64,000 nt of DNA from Leminorella richardii (GTDB lineage: Bacteria > Pseudomonadota > Gammaproteobacteria > Enterobacterales > Enterobacteriaceae): assembly GCF_900478135.1 (NCBI RefSeq), contig NZ_LS483470.1, forward strand, positions 1,174,501 through 1,238,500. Direction: 5' to 3'. Position 1 is the first letter of the stretch; every line of letters starts with the position of its first letter. Under the pieces are notes generated by a model. It saw nothing but the letters and a program-made list of their open reading frames with translations. It was not told the origin of the DNA and did no database searches. Position numbers and translations under genes: made by a program. Below, piece after piece: positions 1-8,439 of this stretch.

Positions 1-98
1 GGCAGCATCACGACAAAGGCGATGTATAAAAAGCCGACGATAGGTCCTATCAGCGAAAACCAGAAGGCGTGGCACAGGGTTCGATAGCCGAGCGTCAT
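1..98 (-). CDS. Small membrane protein, N-terminal part only (tandem paralogue)
   Basis: The first 32 residues of a protein that continues beyond the window edge. Its N-terminus aligns without gaps with that of the gene just upstream: both have 14 residues ending in FWF, followed by an I-G-P-hydrophobic-G motif inside a hydrophobic segment. The start ATG (96-98) overlaps the TGA stop of that upstream paralogue (95-97) in an ATGA arrangement, so the two are probably translationally coupled. I do not recognise a characterised family; an inner-membrane location is inferred from hydrophobicity only. Confidence 0.6.
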   Translation of the reverse strand, partial: MTLGYRTLCHAFWFSLIGPIVGFLYIAFVVML

Positions 99-550
99 TG
101 TGCTTCCCCTGGATCGGATACGCTGAGGTCGTTTCTGGATTGTGTTTGAAAAGGTAAATACATTAACGTCAATAACGCGCCAGCAGAGGCAAAAGCGCCA
201 GAGAACGCGTAGAGGAAAAAGGTTAGAGACCTATCTCCAGCTAACATAGTCATACCCAAAAAGAGCGGCATAGGCAGTGAAATGAGCGCGCCAAATGCGA
301 TGATGGCGTAAGGGCGATAGGGGCCGCGGCTGATGAAGCTGGCGAAAATGCCGGTTAACAGGGCGGCAGGGCCGCCGGATATATAGGTGAGCAGGAGCGC
401 AATAATCGGCTCTTCAATAAGAATCCCAATCGCGTTAAATGGCGTTTTACCCACCGTCTCTAATATGACGATACAGGCGACAAGCCCAAATAGAGGGCCA
501 ATGGCAGTGAACCAGAATACGTTAAGCAGTACGTGACGCGGCGTTGGCAT
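95..550 (-). CDS. Hypothetical multi-pass membrane protein (tandem paralogue)
   Basis: A 151-residue, strongly hydrophobic protein with about four predicted membrane segments and a short polar C-terminal tail. The start at 550 is chosen over a longer in-frame extension because from this Met the protein lines up residue for residue with the neighbouring paralogue (shared FWF and IGP motifs). The Shine-Dalgarno sequence is weak (AGGA about 15 nt upstream). It is followed by a stop-start overlap with the paralogue at the window edge. Function unknown; no catalytic motif is visible. Confidence 0.7.
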   Translation of the reverse strand: MPTPRHVLLNVFWFTAIGPLFGLVACIVILETVGKTPFNAIGILIEEPIIALLLTYISGGPAALLTGIFASFISRGPYRPYAIIAFGALISLPMPLFLGMTMLAGDRSLTFFLYAFSGAFASAGALLTLMYLPFQTQSRNDLSVSDPGEAQ

Positions 551-638
551 AGTTTTTCTATTTATCCTGTGAATACCGTTGCGTTTATTTTTATAGGCTA
601 ATGCGGGTCTGTGAGCAGAAGATGAAGCGGGCGATAAA

Positions 639-788
639 TTATGCCTGCTGCTGAAGCCGGTCCTTTTTTCCGTAGGGGAAATAAGGCGCAATCAGGGCAG
701 CCAATAAGGTCGAAAGCATGCCGATTCCGCCAAGCGTCGCGCTGATTGTGAGGTCTTCGATGAATTGACGGTAGATTAATCTGCGGAC
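639..788 (-). pseudogene. Remnant of a third membrane-protein paralogue (C-terminal end)
   Basis: An open frame of about 49 codons ending in TAA at 639-641. It encodes a hydrophobic helix rich in G, L and A, then a polar tail (Y-G-K-K-D-R-L), resembling the C-terminal helix and tail of the paralogue at 95-550. No start codon or N-terminal region precedes it, because its upstream end abuts the stop codon of smrB. It looks like the leftover 3' end of a third tandem copy. Resemblance is judged by eye from a short stretch, so confidence is moderate. Confidence 0.4.
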
Positions 789-1318
789 TATTCTTCCCTC
801 TCAACCAGCAGCAGAATCGCCGCGTCGCCGCCGAACTCTTTTGGCGCCTGATGAAACGCTCGCACGTCAGGGTGCTGAGCTAGCCAGAGCGGGGTTTGCT
901 TTTTCAAGACGTGCTTACCGTGACCGTGCATGACGCAGGCGCAGTGAACGTGTTCCCGACGGCAGGCGGCAATTAGTGCCCCCAGCTCTTGCTTAGCCTG
1001 CGCCTGCGTCAGTCCGTGAAGGTCGAGAAACAGCTCGGGCGTGTAGTCGCCGCGCCGCAGCTTTTTTAACTCATAATGGTCAACGTCAGAGCGCACATAG
1101 CGCATGGCGCCTTCTTCGTTTAATAGCGGCTGAAACTCGTCGGAAAAGTAAAACGATGCGTCTACTTGCTCCTGAATCAGACGCTCTTCGGAGACTTTCT
1201 TCACTTTACGGGCAGGTCGATGCACCTTTGTTGTTTGCGACAAAGGCTTTGTGCCCTGAACGGCGTCTTTAAACTGAGCGCTCTCTTCATGGGAGAGCAT
1301 AAATTTCTTTTTAATCAC
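788..1318 (-). CDS. smrB: Ribosome rescue factor SmrB (Smr-domain endonuclease)
   Basis: A 176-residue protein, close to the E. coli length. SmrB is a nuclease that cleaves mRNA between collided ribosomes so that tmRNA can rescue them. A basic N-terminal segment is followed by a C-terminal Smr domain (about residues 95-172) with the diagnostic D-L-H-G-L-T motif near residue 98 and the H-G-H-G-K-H loop near residue 130. It is divergent from prmB, as in E. coli. The start is the ATG of MIKKK, matching the E. coli N-terminus. Confidence 0.95.
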   Translation of the reverse strand: MIKKKFMLSHEESAQFKDAVQGTKPLSQTTKVHRPARKVKKVSEERLIQEQVDASFYFSDEFQPLLNEEGAMRYVRSDVDHYELKKLRRGDYTPELFLDLHGLTQAQAKQELGALIAACRREHVHCACVMHGHGKHVLKKQTPLWLAQHPDVRAFHQAPKEFGGDAAILLLVEREE

Positions 1319-1482
1319 AAAGTCGCACTACTGTAAATGAAACGAAAAACGACGCCAAACGCCGATCGGACAGGGGAAATTTTTCTCTAAGAATAAAGGA
1401 TGGAGGCTGATTTGTCGCGTGTTTCATGGCAAACTGTTGGGCTATTTCCCGTCAGAGTCAGCGTTTCCCGGTGGAGGAATCA

Positions 1483-2415
1483 TTGGATAAAATTGTTGTA
1501 GATGAAGCAGTGAATGAACTGCGCACCATTCAGGATATGCTGCGCTGGTCAGTCAGCCGTTTTAGCGAGGCGGAAGTGTATTACGGCCATGGCGCTAATA
1601 ATCCCTGGGACGAGGCCGTTCAGCTGGTATTGCCAACGCTTTTTCTGTCACCGGATTCTCCTCCGGAAGTTTATCTCTCTCGACTCACCACCAGCGAGCG
1701 CCTGCGAATAGTTGAAAGAGTGGCGCGCCGCGTTGACGAGCGCCAGCCGGTAGCCTATTTAACAAACCGGGCATGGTTTGCCGGGCACGAATTTTACGTT
1801 GACGAGCGGGTGCTCATTCCTCGTTCTCCTATTGGCGAGCTTATTAATCAGCGCTTTTCGTCACTGCTGCCTCACGAGCCCCGCGCTATTTTAGACCTGT
1901 GCACCGGCAGCGGCTGCATTGCTATCGCCTGTGCTTACGCGTTTCCCGAAGCGGAAGTGGACGCAGTGGATATTTCTACCGATGCGCTGGAAGTGGCTGA
2001 ATTCAACATTCAGTCACACCGCATGGAACATCAGGTGACGCCAATGCGCTCAGACTTGTTCCGCGATATGCCGTCAATGATTTACGATCTTATCGTGACC
2101 AATCCGCCCTATGTGGATGCGGAAGACATGGGCGATATGCCGTCGGAATACCACCACGAGCCAGAGCTAGGATTAGCCGCTGGGGAGGATGGTCTGGATC
2201 TGGTGCGCCGTATTTTGGCCTGTGCGCCGGACTTCCTGAGTGACGATGGCGTGCTGATCTGCGAGGTGGGTAACAGCATGGTGCATCTGGAAGACGCCTA
2301 TCCGGACATCCCCTTTACCTGGCTAGAGTTTGAGTTTGGCGGCGACGGTGTCTTTATGCTGAATAGGGAACAGCTGCTGGCGTGCCGAGAACACTTTAGC
2401 GACTATCGCGATTAA
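1483..2415 (+). CDS. prmB: 50S ribosomal protein L3 glutamine methyltransferase PrmB
   Basis: An S-adenosylmethionine-dependent N5-glutamine methyltransferase that modifies ribosomal protein L3. The N-P-P-Y motif that binds the target glutamine is present (T-N-P-P-Y-V-D), as is the SAM-binding D-L-C-T-G-S-G-C loop. I choose the TTG at 1483: a GGAGG Shine-Dalgarno lies 5 nt upstream, and the resulting 310-residue protein has exactly the E. coli length and N-terminus (DKI-V-DEAVNEL). An upstream ATG at 1426 would add 19 non-conserved residues. It precedes aroC by about 50 nt and is probably co-transcribed with it. Confidence 0.95.
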   Translation: MDKIVVDEAVNELRTIQDMLRWSVSRFSEAEVYYGHGANNPWDEAVQLVLPTLFLSPDSPPEVYLSRLTTSERLRIVERVARRVDERQPVAYLTNRAWFAGHEFYVDERVLIPRSPIGELINQRFSSLLPHEPRAILDLCTGSGCIAIACAYAFPEAEVDAVDISTDALEVAEFNIQSHRMEHQVTPMRSDLFRDMPSMIYDLIVTNPPYVDAEDMGDMPSEYHHEPELGLAAGEDGLDLVRRILACAPDFLSDDGVLICEVGNSMVHLEDAYPDIPFTWLEFEFGGDGVFMLNREQLLACREHFSDYRD

Positions 2416-2467
2416 CGAACGCTATTTATTATTGATATCTGAATAAGCTAACGCCTGAGGAACTACC

Positions 2468-3553
2468 ATGGCCGGAAACAGTATTGGACAACTATTTCGC
2501 GTAACGACGTTTGGCGAGTCTCATGGTGTAGCCCTCGGCTGTATCGTTGACGGTGTGCCTCCGGGGCTACCGCTCACTGAAGAGGATCTTCAGCAGGACT
2601 TAGATCGCCGCCGTCCGGGAACTTCCCGCTATACGACTCAGCGTCGGGAGCCCGATAGCGTGCGCATTCTTTCTGGCGTGTTTGAGGGCGTGACGACAGG
2701 CACCAGCATTGGCCTGCTGATTGAAAACACCGATCAGCGTTCTCAGGACTACGGCGCGATTAAAGATCTGTTTCGCCCTGGGCATGCGGACTACACTTAT
2801 CAGCAAAAATACGGCATCCGCGACTACCGCGGCGGTGGCCGTTCTTCTGCCCGTGAAACGGCGATGCGCGTGGCGGCAGGAGCCATTGCCAAGAAGTATC
2901 TACAGGAAAAACTCGGCGTTCGCGTTCGCGGCTATATGTCGCAGATGGGGAACATTCAGTGTGAACTGAAAGACTGGGCGCAGGTAGAGCAGAACCCGTT
3001 CTTCTGCCCTGACGTTGACCGTTTGGAAGCGCTGGACGAGCTGATGCGCGAGCTGAAAAAAGCGGGCGATTCTATTGGCGCTAGCGTAACGGTGGTCGCC
3101 GAAGGTATTCCCGTTGGGCTTGGCGAACCCGTATTTGACCGTCTGGACGCCGATCTGGCCCACGCGCTGATGAGCATCAACGCGGTGAAAGGCGTTGAAA
3201 TTGGCGATGGCTTTGGCGTTGTCGGCCAGCGCGGCAGTGAGCACCGTGACGAAATTTCACCGCAGGGTTTTTTAAGCAACCATGCGGGCGGAATTTTGGG
3301 CGGTATCAGCAGCGGCCAGCAGATTACGGCTCGTATAGCCCTTAAGCCGACCTCTAGCATTACCGTGCCGGGGCGCACTATTAACAAGCAGGGCGAAGCG
3401 GTAGAGATGATCACCCGCGGCCGTCACGATCCCTGTGTAGGCATTCGCGCTGTACCGATTGCTGAAGCCATGATGGCCATCGTGCTTATGGATCACTTTT
3501 TGCGCCATCGCGCACAGTGTGCTGATGTAACAACGGACGTTCCTCGCTGGTAA
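2468..3553 (+). CDS. aroC: Chorismate synthase AroC
   Basis: Catalyses the last step of the shikimate pathway: 5-enolpyruvylshikimate-3-phosphate to chorismate, using reduced FMN. The 361-residue length equals that of E. coli. Family signatures visible are the N-terminal G-N-S-I-G-Q-L-F and T-F-G-E-S-H-G motifs, R-P-G-T-S-R-Y, the central G-G-G-R-S-S-A-R-E-T signature, and the C-terminal R-G-R-H-D-P segment. GAGGA lies just upstream of the ATG. Lies between prmB and mepA, as in E. coli. Confidence 0.98.
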   Translation: MAGNSIGQLFRVTTFGESHGVALGCIVDGVPPGLPLTEEDLQQDLDRRRPGTSRYTTQRREPDSVRILSGVFEGVTTGTSIGLLIENTDQRSQDYGAIKDLFRPGHADYTYQQKYGIRDYRGGGRSSARETAMRVAAGAIAKKYLQEKLGVRVRGYMSQMGNIQCELKDWAQVEQNPFFCPDVDRLEALDELMRELKKAGDSIGASVTVVAEGIPVGLGEPVFDRLDADLAHALMSINAVKGVEIGDGFGVVGQRGSEHRDEISPQGFLSNHAGGILGGISSGQQITARIALKPTSSITVPGRTINKQGEAVEMITRGRHDPCVGIRAVPIAEAMMAIVLMDHFLRHRAQCADVTTDVPRW

Positions 3554-3592
3554 TTAGCGGCAGTAAAACACAGCGAAGATAAGAGACAGACA

Positions 3593-3616
3593 AAGGACAG
3601 TGAAAAGGACAGTGAA
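3593..3616 (+). repeat. Perfect 12-bp tandem duplication carrying the mepA ribosome binding site
   Basis: The 12-mer AAGGACAGTGAA occurs twice in immediate succession, directly followed by the mepA ATG at 3617. Each copy contains an AAGGA Shine-Dalgarno core, giving two potential ribosome binding sites, 8 and 20 nt from the start codon. Only the proximal copy has good spacing. Confidence 0.85.
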
Positions 3617-4453
3617 ATGAAATACGGTTTTTTAGCCGCCGTCATGCTGGCGGCGAGCGCTTTTTCAGTATCGGCTGCGACGCCGTGGCAACAGGTCAAA
3701 GAACCCGTTCCCGGCGCCGCACAGGCTATCGGTGGCTTTTCTAACGGCTGTATTATCGGCGCTCAGCCTCTGCCTCTGAAAGGGGACGGTTATCAGGTAA
3801 TGCGCACCGAAAAGCGCCGCTATTTTGGCCACCCAGACTTGCTGAACTTTATTGATCGCCTGACGCAGAAAACTCAGGCGCAGAGCCTGGGTGTTGTGCT
3901 GATTGGTGACATGGGAATGCCTGCAGGTGGGCGATTCGCCACCGGCCACGCTAGCCACCAGAGCGGGCTGGATGTGGACATTTGGCTTCAGCTGCCAGCG
4001 TCGCGCTGGAGCAGCGCACAGCTAAAAAGTCCCAGAGCGATCGATCTGGTTTCTGGAGATGGTAAGAGCGTTGTAGAGAGCCTGTGGTCAGCAGAGGTGG
4101 CTGAGCTGGTTAAGCTTGCCGCCAGCGATCGGGACGTTACCCGTCTCTTTGTACATCCGGCCATCAAGCAGAAGCTGTGCCAAACCGCCGGAACCGATCG
4201 CACTTGGCTGAGAAAGGTTCGCCCGTGGTTCGGTCATCGCGCGCATATGCACGTTCGCCTGCGCTGCCCGGCAGACAGTCTGGAGTGTGAAGAGCAGGCG
4301 GCTATCCCTGCCGGAGACGGCTGCGGTGCGGAGCTGACAAGCTGGCTGGAAGCCCCAGCCAAGCTGCCTAATGCCAAACCGAAGCCGCCGGTGATCCCTG
4401 AGCCGCCCGCTTCCTGTAAGGCGCTCATTGTGAATAACTTTAAGGCAAAATAG
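3617..4453 (+). CDS. mepA: Penicillin-insensitive murein DD-endopeptidase MepA
   Basis: A periplasmic LAS-type metallopeptidase that cleaves D-alanyl-meso-diaminopimelate cross-links. The 278-residue protein starts with a cleavable signal peptide (hydrophobic core, then S-V-S-A-A near residue 20). Zinc-site motifs are visible: H-A-S-H-Q-S-G-L-D-V-D near residues 112-122 and H-R-A-H-M-H near residue 208. Several cysteines suit periplasmic disulfides. The stop codon immediately precedes the start of yfcA, implying coupled expression. Confidence 0.95.
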   Translation: MKYGFLAAVMLAASAFSVSAATPWQQVKEPVPGAAQAIGGFSNGCIIGAQPLPLKGDGYQVMRTEKRRYFGHPDLLNFIDRLTQKTQAQSLGVVLIGDMGMPAGGRFATGHASHQSGLDVDIWLQLPASRWSSAQLKSPRAIDLVSGDGKSVVESLWSAEVAELVKLAASDRDVTRLFVHPAIKQKLCQTAGTDRTWLRKVRPWFGHRAHMHVRLRCPADSLECEEQAAIPAGDGCGAELTSWLEAPAKLPNAKPKPPVIPEPPASCKALIVNNFKAK

Positions 4454-4456
4454 TTG

Positions 4457-5260
4457 ATGGAGTGGTTCCCGCTCGGTACAGAGGTTTACGTTATCCTGTT
4501 TTTCGTTGCGATGATTGCGGGATTTATTGACTCTATTGCCGGAGGCGGGGGCCTTATCGGGCTGCCTGCGCTGCTGTCTGTGGGGCTCCCTCCGGCGCAG
4601 GCGTTAGCCACCAATAAACTACAGTCTATTGGCGGTTCGTTTTCCGCCAGCCTCTACTTTATTCGCCAGAAAGCGGTGGACTTAAAGGGGCAACGCTGGA
4701 CCATTCTGTTAACTTTTATCGGCGCCATGATTGGCGCCATTTTGATCCAGCACATTCAGGCGGACATTCTGCGAGCTGTGCTGCCGGTGTTGGTTATCGC
4801 CATTGGGCTGTATTTCCTGTTTAGCCCGAAAGTGGGTGAACTCGAACGCCAGCAGCGATTGACGGTGTGGCCGTTCGCGTTTTGTATTGGTTTTTGCATC
4901 GGCTTTTATGACGGCTTTTTCGGCCCCGGTGCGGGTTCATTTTTCGCGCTGGGCTATGTCACGCTACAGGGCTTCACCCTGACACGCGCCACGGCGCACG
5001 CTAAGGTGCTCAACTTTACCTCCAACCTGGCGTCGCTGCTGTTTTTCATTCTCGGCGGCAAGGTGATTTGGAGTATTGGGCTGGTGATGCTGTGTGGACA
5101 GGTCATCGGCGCACGCACTGGTGCAAGGATGGTATTAAGCAAAGGGCAAAAGCTGATTCGCCCAATGCTGATCGCCGTTTCGTTTATCATGAGCATTAAG
5201 CTTATTTACGATAGCCACGGCGCAGAAATACAGAGCTGGCTGAGCCAATTCTTCCGCTAG
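4457..5260 (+). CDS. yfcA: TSUP-family membrane transporter YfcA
   Basis: A sulfite exporter TauE/SafE (TSUP) family integral membrane protein of about 267 residues. The family's duplicated motifs are clear: G-F-I-D-S-I-A-G-G-G-G in the first helix pair and G-F-Y-D-G-F-F-G-P-G-A-G-S-F in the second half. About eight hydrophobic segments are present. The ATG at 4457 is preferred over the TTG at 4454, which directly follows the mepA stop. The substrate of YfcA is not established. Same gene order as in E. coli. Confidence 0.93.
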   Translation: MEWFPLGTEVYVILFFVAMIAGFIDSIAGGGGLIGLPALLSVGLPPAQALATNKLQSIGGSFSASLYFIRQKAVDLKGQRWTILLTFIGAMIGAILIQHIQADILRAVLPVLVIAIGLYFLFSPKVGELERQQRLTVWPFAFCIGFCIGFYDGFFGPGAGSFFALGYVTLQGFTLTRATAHAKVLNFTSNLASLLFFILGGKVIWSIGLVMLCGQVIGARTGARMVLSKGQKLIRPMLIAVSFIMSIKLIYDSHGAEIQSWLSQFFR

Positions 5261-5297
5261 CTCTGACTGATAATAAACAAGAATAAGATGGATATTC

Positions 5298-5879
5298 ATG
5301 ACTGTAACGCAAAAACATAATCCACAGGATCTCGTCGACCTGTTCGCTCAGACGTTTAAAGCACAGTATCAAACCGAATTGGTTAACGACGGCGATGAGC
5401 CGGTTTACCTTCCGGCAGGGGAAGATTCCCCTTACCACCGCATCATTTTCGCCCACGGCTTTTACGCCAGCGCGTTCCATGAAATTTCCCACTGGTGCAT
5501 TGCCGGTGAAGAGCGTCGCAAGCTGGTGGATTACGGCTACTGGTACTGCCCGGACGGGCGCAGCGCTGAAAAACAGGCAGAGTTTGAAGTGGTTGAAATT
5601 AAGCCTCAGGCGCTGGACTGGCTGTTCTGTGCCGCATCGGACTATCCGTTCAACGTGAGCTGCGACAATCTGGACGGTAACTTTGATCCCGACCGCGTGG
5701 CTTTCCAGCGTAAGGTTCACGCTCAGGTGGTGGACTATCTGACTCACCGTAGCATACCTGAACGCGCTTTTCGCTTTGTTGAGGCGCTAAGAGCCTTTTA
5801 TCATACCAAGCCGCTGACGCCGAGCGACTTTCCCTATCCTGAATATCCTGCGGGCTGGCAGTCGCCGATGTCGCAGTAG
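5298..5879 (+). CDS. epmC: Elongation factor P hydroxylase EpmC
   Basis: An orthologue of E. coli EpmC (YfcM), which hydroxylates the beta-lysylated lysine of elongation factor P. The 193-residue protein contains the conserved F-A-H-G-F-Y-A-S and H-E-I-S-H-W-C segment, whose HExxH supplies metal ligands, followed by G-Y-W-Y-C-P-D-G-R and the P-Q-A-L-D-W-L-F-C motif. It has about ten more residues than E. coli at the ends. Followed 12 nt later by yfcL. Confidence 0.95.
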   Translation: MTVTQKHNPQDLVDLFAQTFKAQYQTELVNDGDEPVYLPAGEDSPYHRIIFAHGFYASAFHEISHWCIAGEERRKLVDYGYWYCPDGRSAEKQAEFEVVEIKPQALDWLFCAASDYPFNVSCDNLDGNFDPDRVAFQRKVHAQVVDYLTHRSIPERAFRFVEALRAFYHTKPLTPSDFPYPEYPAGWQSPMSQ

Positions 5880-5891
5880 CTGAGGTATCCC

Positions 5892-6164
5892 ATGATTGCA
5901 CGACTTGAACAGAACATTCTGGCGCTGATTGATGAAAACGTAGAGCACGCCAGTGATGACGAGCTGTTTGCCGGTGGCTATCTGCGCGGGCACGTGACTT
6001 TGGCTGCGGCTCTGGCGGAAGATCAGGGCAGCACGTCTCTGGACGCGTACTCTGTGCTTATCGAAAAGAGCCTCGACGACGCTATTAAAGCCGGTGAGCT
6101 TTCGCCGCCGGATCGAGTGCTGGTGTTTGAACTGTGGCAGTCGCTAAAGAGTAAAGTGGCCTAA
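5892..6164 (+). CDS. yfcL: YfcL family protein
   Basis: A 90-residue acidic, helical protein that aligns with E. coli YfcL, including the H-A-S-D-D-E-L-F-A-G-Y-L-R-G-H core and the A-G-E-L-S-P near the C-terminus. The function is unknown in the family. A TGAGG Shine-Dalgarno precedes the ATG. It sits between epmC and the convergent mnmC, as in E. coli, probably in the epmC transcript. Confidence 0.93.
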   Translation: MIARLEQNILALIDENVEHASDDELFAGGYLRGHVTLAAALAEDQGSTSLDAYSVLIEKSLDDAIKAGELSPPDRVLVFELWQSLKSKVA

Positions 6165-6178
6165 TTTTTCTCTCTCAA

Positions 6179-6197
6179 GGCGACCTTTTAGGTCGCC
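6179..6197. terminator. Bidirectional terminator-like hairpin between yfcL and mnmC
   Basis: A 7-bp perfect stem GGCGACC/GGTCGCC with a TTTTA loop lies between the convergent ends of yfcL and mnmC. Pyrimidine-rich tracts flank it, but neither side has a long uninterrupted T run, so termination efficiency is uncertain. Confidence 0.6.
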
Positions 6198-6215
6198 GAT
6201 GTTTATTCTCTATAA

Positions 6216-8267
6216 TCACTCTTGGCTACCGTTCGCTTTTGGTGGCAACGTTGCTCCCTTAAGCAGCCTGCGTACCCATAGCCTGTTGGGGTTTAGCGCT
6301 GCCGACAGTTTGGCGGGCAGCGGCAGCGGCTCACCAAAAATCTGCCCGGCCAGCGTTTCCGCCATCAGTGGAGCCGAGCACAGTCCGCGAGAGCCAAGCC
6401 CACCCAGTACATAAAGGCCCTTCACTACAGGCGCCGATTCAATTTCTTCTCTCTGACGGATTTTTATTGCCAGCACCCGATAGCGCTCCAGCAAAAGGCT
6501 GACGTCAGGAGCTGAACCAACCATAGGCAGATGATCCCGCACTGCGCTGCGAACGCCGCAGCGAGCCAGACCTGCACTAACGTCAACGCGCATTGGCCAT
6601 TCAGCATCAGGCAGGCAGCGGATCAGGCGCTGGCGGTTTTCCTGCTGTTCGCTATCTCTGTATTCAGCATTGTGTTCCCCGCGCCCATAGCTAGCGCCGA
6701 TGCAGTGAAGGCGGCCGTCTGCGTCGACTGGCGTCATGTAGCCGTCATAGCAAATCACCTGTTGAAGCTGGCGTAATTCATCCGACGTTGGAATCTGGCT
6801 AACCTGACCGCGAACCGGCGTTAGCGGAAGCTCGCGAGTCTGAATAAAGTCGGTCAGGCGGTGACCGTTGGCTAGCACGACGGTGGCGTGGTGAGTCTGA
6901 GTGCCGTGGCTAAAATGCAGCGTCCAGCCGTTTTCATCAGGGCAGAGCTCGCTGAGCTGATGACAATAGTGAAGCTGCATTCCACAACGCACCGCCTTGC
7001 TTAAGGCCTCTTGAGTCAACTGGCGGGGCGACAGCCAGCCACCGAGAGGATAGTGAATACCGCCACAGCCGGTTGGTAGTCCACACAGCGCCTCGGTCTG
7101 CTGCTGTGTGACGGCATAGGCGATTTCAGAAGGAGGTAAAGAGGCCAGCATATTGTCGATTTTTTGGCGGCTTTTATCATCATAGCCAAGCTGAGTGACG
7201 CCGCACCATTGATTATCAAATGCCAGACCGCGCTGTAGCAGCTTGTCATAGCGCCACCGTGCAAAAAGAAACGCGTGGAGAAACGTCTCACTCAGCGCGT
7301 CGTCTCGATTGGAAAGCAGTGGATACAGCGCCCCCTGAGCGTTGCCAGAGGCTCCCTGAGCTGGTCTATCGTCTGCACAGTAGAGTGTTACGTTAGCGCC
7401 TCGGCGAAGCAGCGCGAGGGCGAGAAGGGCTGACGCTACGCCGCCGCCGATAATAGCTACGTCGTTGGGAACTTCTGCTGCCGGGCAGTGATACCAGGGA
7501 TATTGATCTTTTGGCGCTTCGGGCAACTCGGCGCGTCGAGTACCGACCAGCATTTCCCGCTTGTTGCCAAAGCCCTTGATGCGTGAAACGTCAAAACCGG
7601 CCTGCTGTAGACCCCTGCGAACAAATCCGGCGGCGGTAAAGGTAGCAAAAGTGCCTGACGATGAGGCCATTCTCGCCATGCTGTTAAACAGCTGTGGCGT
7701 CCACATTTCCGGATTTTTCGACGGCGCGAAGCCGTCAAGAAACCAGGCATTAACCTGACCGAGGGTGTCGTCACCAAGAGTCGGTAGGATCTGGTTTACA
7801 TCGCCGAACCATAGATCGAGGGTGACAGTGTCGTTGTCCAGCAGCAACCGATGGCAGCCGGGCAGAGCAGGCGGCCAGGACTGCTGAAGCTCTTGGCAAA
7901 GCGGTGCAAACTGCGGCCACGCGCAATGCACTTCTTGCAGGTCGCGCTGGCTCAGTGGGTATTTTTCAAAGCTGATAAAGTGCAGAGCCCTTAGCGGTGC
8001 ATCGGGATAGGTCGCTCGAAACTGGCGGAAGGCTAGCCACAGAGTAAGGAAGTTGAGCCCGGTGCCGAAACCGGTTTCTGCCACCGTGAAGCGGCGTGCA
8101 GAGTGTGTGGAAAATCGATCCGGCAAGCCGTTGCCGTGTAAAAAAACGTAATGGGTTTCTTGCGGTCCATCCTGATTGGAAAAATAGACATCATCAAACG
8201 CTCGGGATACAGGTGTACCCTGTTCATTCCATTCAAGGAAAGCGTGTTCAATGGAGGATATATTCAC
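6216..8267 (-). CDS. mnmC: Bifunctional tRNA mnm5s2U34 biosynthesis protein MnmC
   Basis: Converts cmnm5(s2)U34 to nm5(s2)U34 (C-terminal FAD oxidase) and then to mnm5(s2)U34 (N-terminal SAM methyltransferase). The 683-residue protein shows the methyltransferase domain first (F-T-V-A-E-T-G-F-G-T-G-L-N-F near residue 62; D-G-F-A-P near residue 178) and a dinucleotide-binding G-G-G-V-A-S-A near residue 274 opening the oxidase domain. A C-terminal G-G-L-G-S-R-G motif also fits. Divergent from fabB, as in E. coli. Confidence 0.96.
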   Translation of the reverse strand: MNISSIEHAFLEWNEQGTPVSRAFDDVYFSNQDGPQETHYVFLHGNGLPDRFSTHSARRFTVAETGFGTGLNFLTLWLAFRQFRATYPDAPLRALHFISFEKYPLSQRDLQEVHCAWPQFAPLCQELQQSWPPALPGCHRLLLDNDTVTLDLWFGDVNQILPTLGDDTLGQVNAWFLDGFAPSKNPEMWTPQLFNSMARMASSSGTFATFTAAGFVRRGLQQAGFDVSRIKGFGNKREMLVGTRRAELPEAPKDQYPWYHCPAAEVPNDVAIIGGGVASALLALALLRRGANVTLYCADDRPAQGASGNAQGALYPLLSNRDDALSETFLHAFLFARWRYDKLLQRGLAFDNQWCGVTQLGYDDKSRQKIDNMLASLPPSEIAYAVTQQQTEALCGLPTGCGGIHYPLGGWLSPRQLTQEALSKAVRCGMQLHYCHQLSELCPDENGWTLHFSHGTQTHHATVVLANGHRLTDFIQTRELPLTPVRGQVSQIPTSDELRQLQQVICYDGYMTPVDADGRLHCIGASYGRGEHNAEYRDSEQQENRQRLIRCLPDAEWPMRVDVSAGLARCGVRSAVRDHLPMVGSAPDVSLLLERYRVLAIKIRQREEIESAPVVKGLYVLGGLGSRGLCSAPLMAETLAGQIFGEPLPLPAKLSAALNPNRLWVRRLLKGATLPPKANGSQE

Positions 8268-8352
8268 GTTAAGAGACCGTTTTTCAAGTGCTGACGAGCG
8301 TTTAATGATGACCGACTTACATAGAAATTAACATATTTAATTAGATCTATTT

Positions 8353-8369
8353 TGCTGATCGGACTTGTT
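8353..8369 (+). promoter_or_regulatory. Predicted FadR site upstream of fabB
   Basis: The 17-bp TGCTGATCGGACTTGTT closely fits the FadR consensus AGCTGGTCYGAYNTGTT (differences only at the first base and one G-to-A). FadR activates fabB in E. coli from a site upstream of the promoter. Its position about 70 nt before the fabB start and next to the FabR-like palindrome supports the call. Confidence 0.7.
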
Positions 8370-8370
8370 C

Positions 8371-8388
8371 AGCTTACATCTGTAAGCT
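8371..8388 (+). promoter_or_regulatory. Predicted FabR operator upstream of fabB
   Basis: A perfect inverted repeat AGCTTACA-TC-TGTAAGCT, resembling the FabR operators of E. coli fabA and fabB (AGCGTACA-type half-sites). FabR represses unsaturated fatty-acid synthesis. It directly abuts the FadR-like site, reproducing the paired FadR/FabR arrangement known at E. coli fabB. Confidence 0.65.
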
Positions 8389-8439
8389 AATCTGTTAGCC
8401 AAACTCCGTTATATGATAACAAGTAGAAAGAGGTCATTG

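Noticed and set aside
598..804. Open frame of 68 codons on the minus strand near smrB
   Set aside because: Its composition is rich in Arg, His and Pro without family resemblance, and it is out of frame with the hydrophobic remnant that does resemble the neighbouring membrane proteins.
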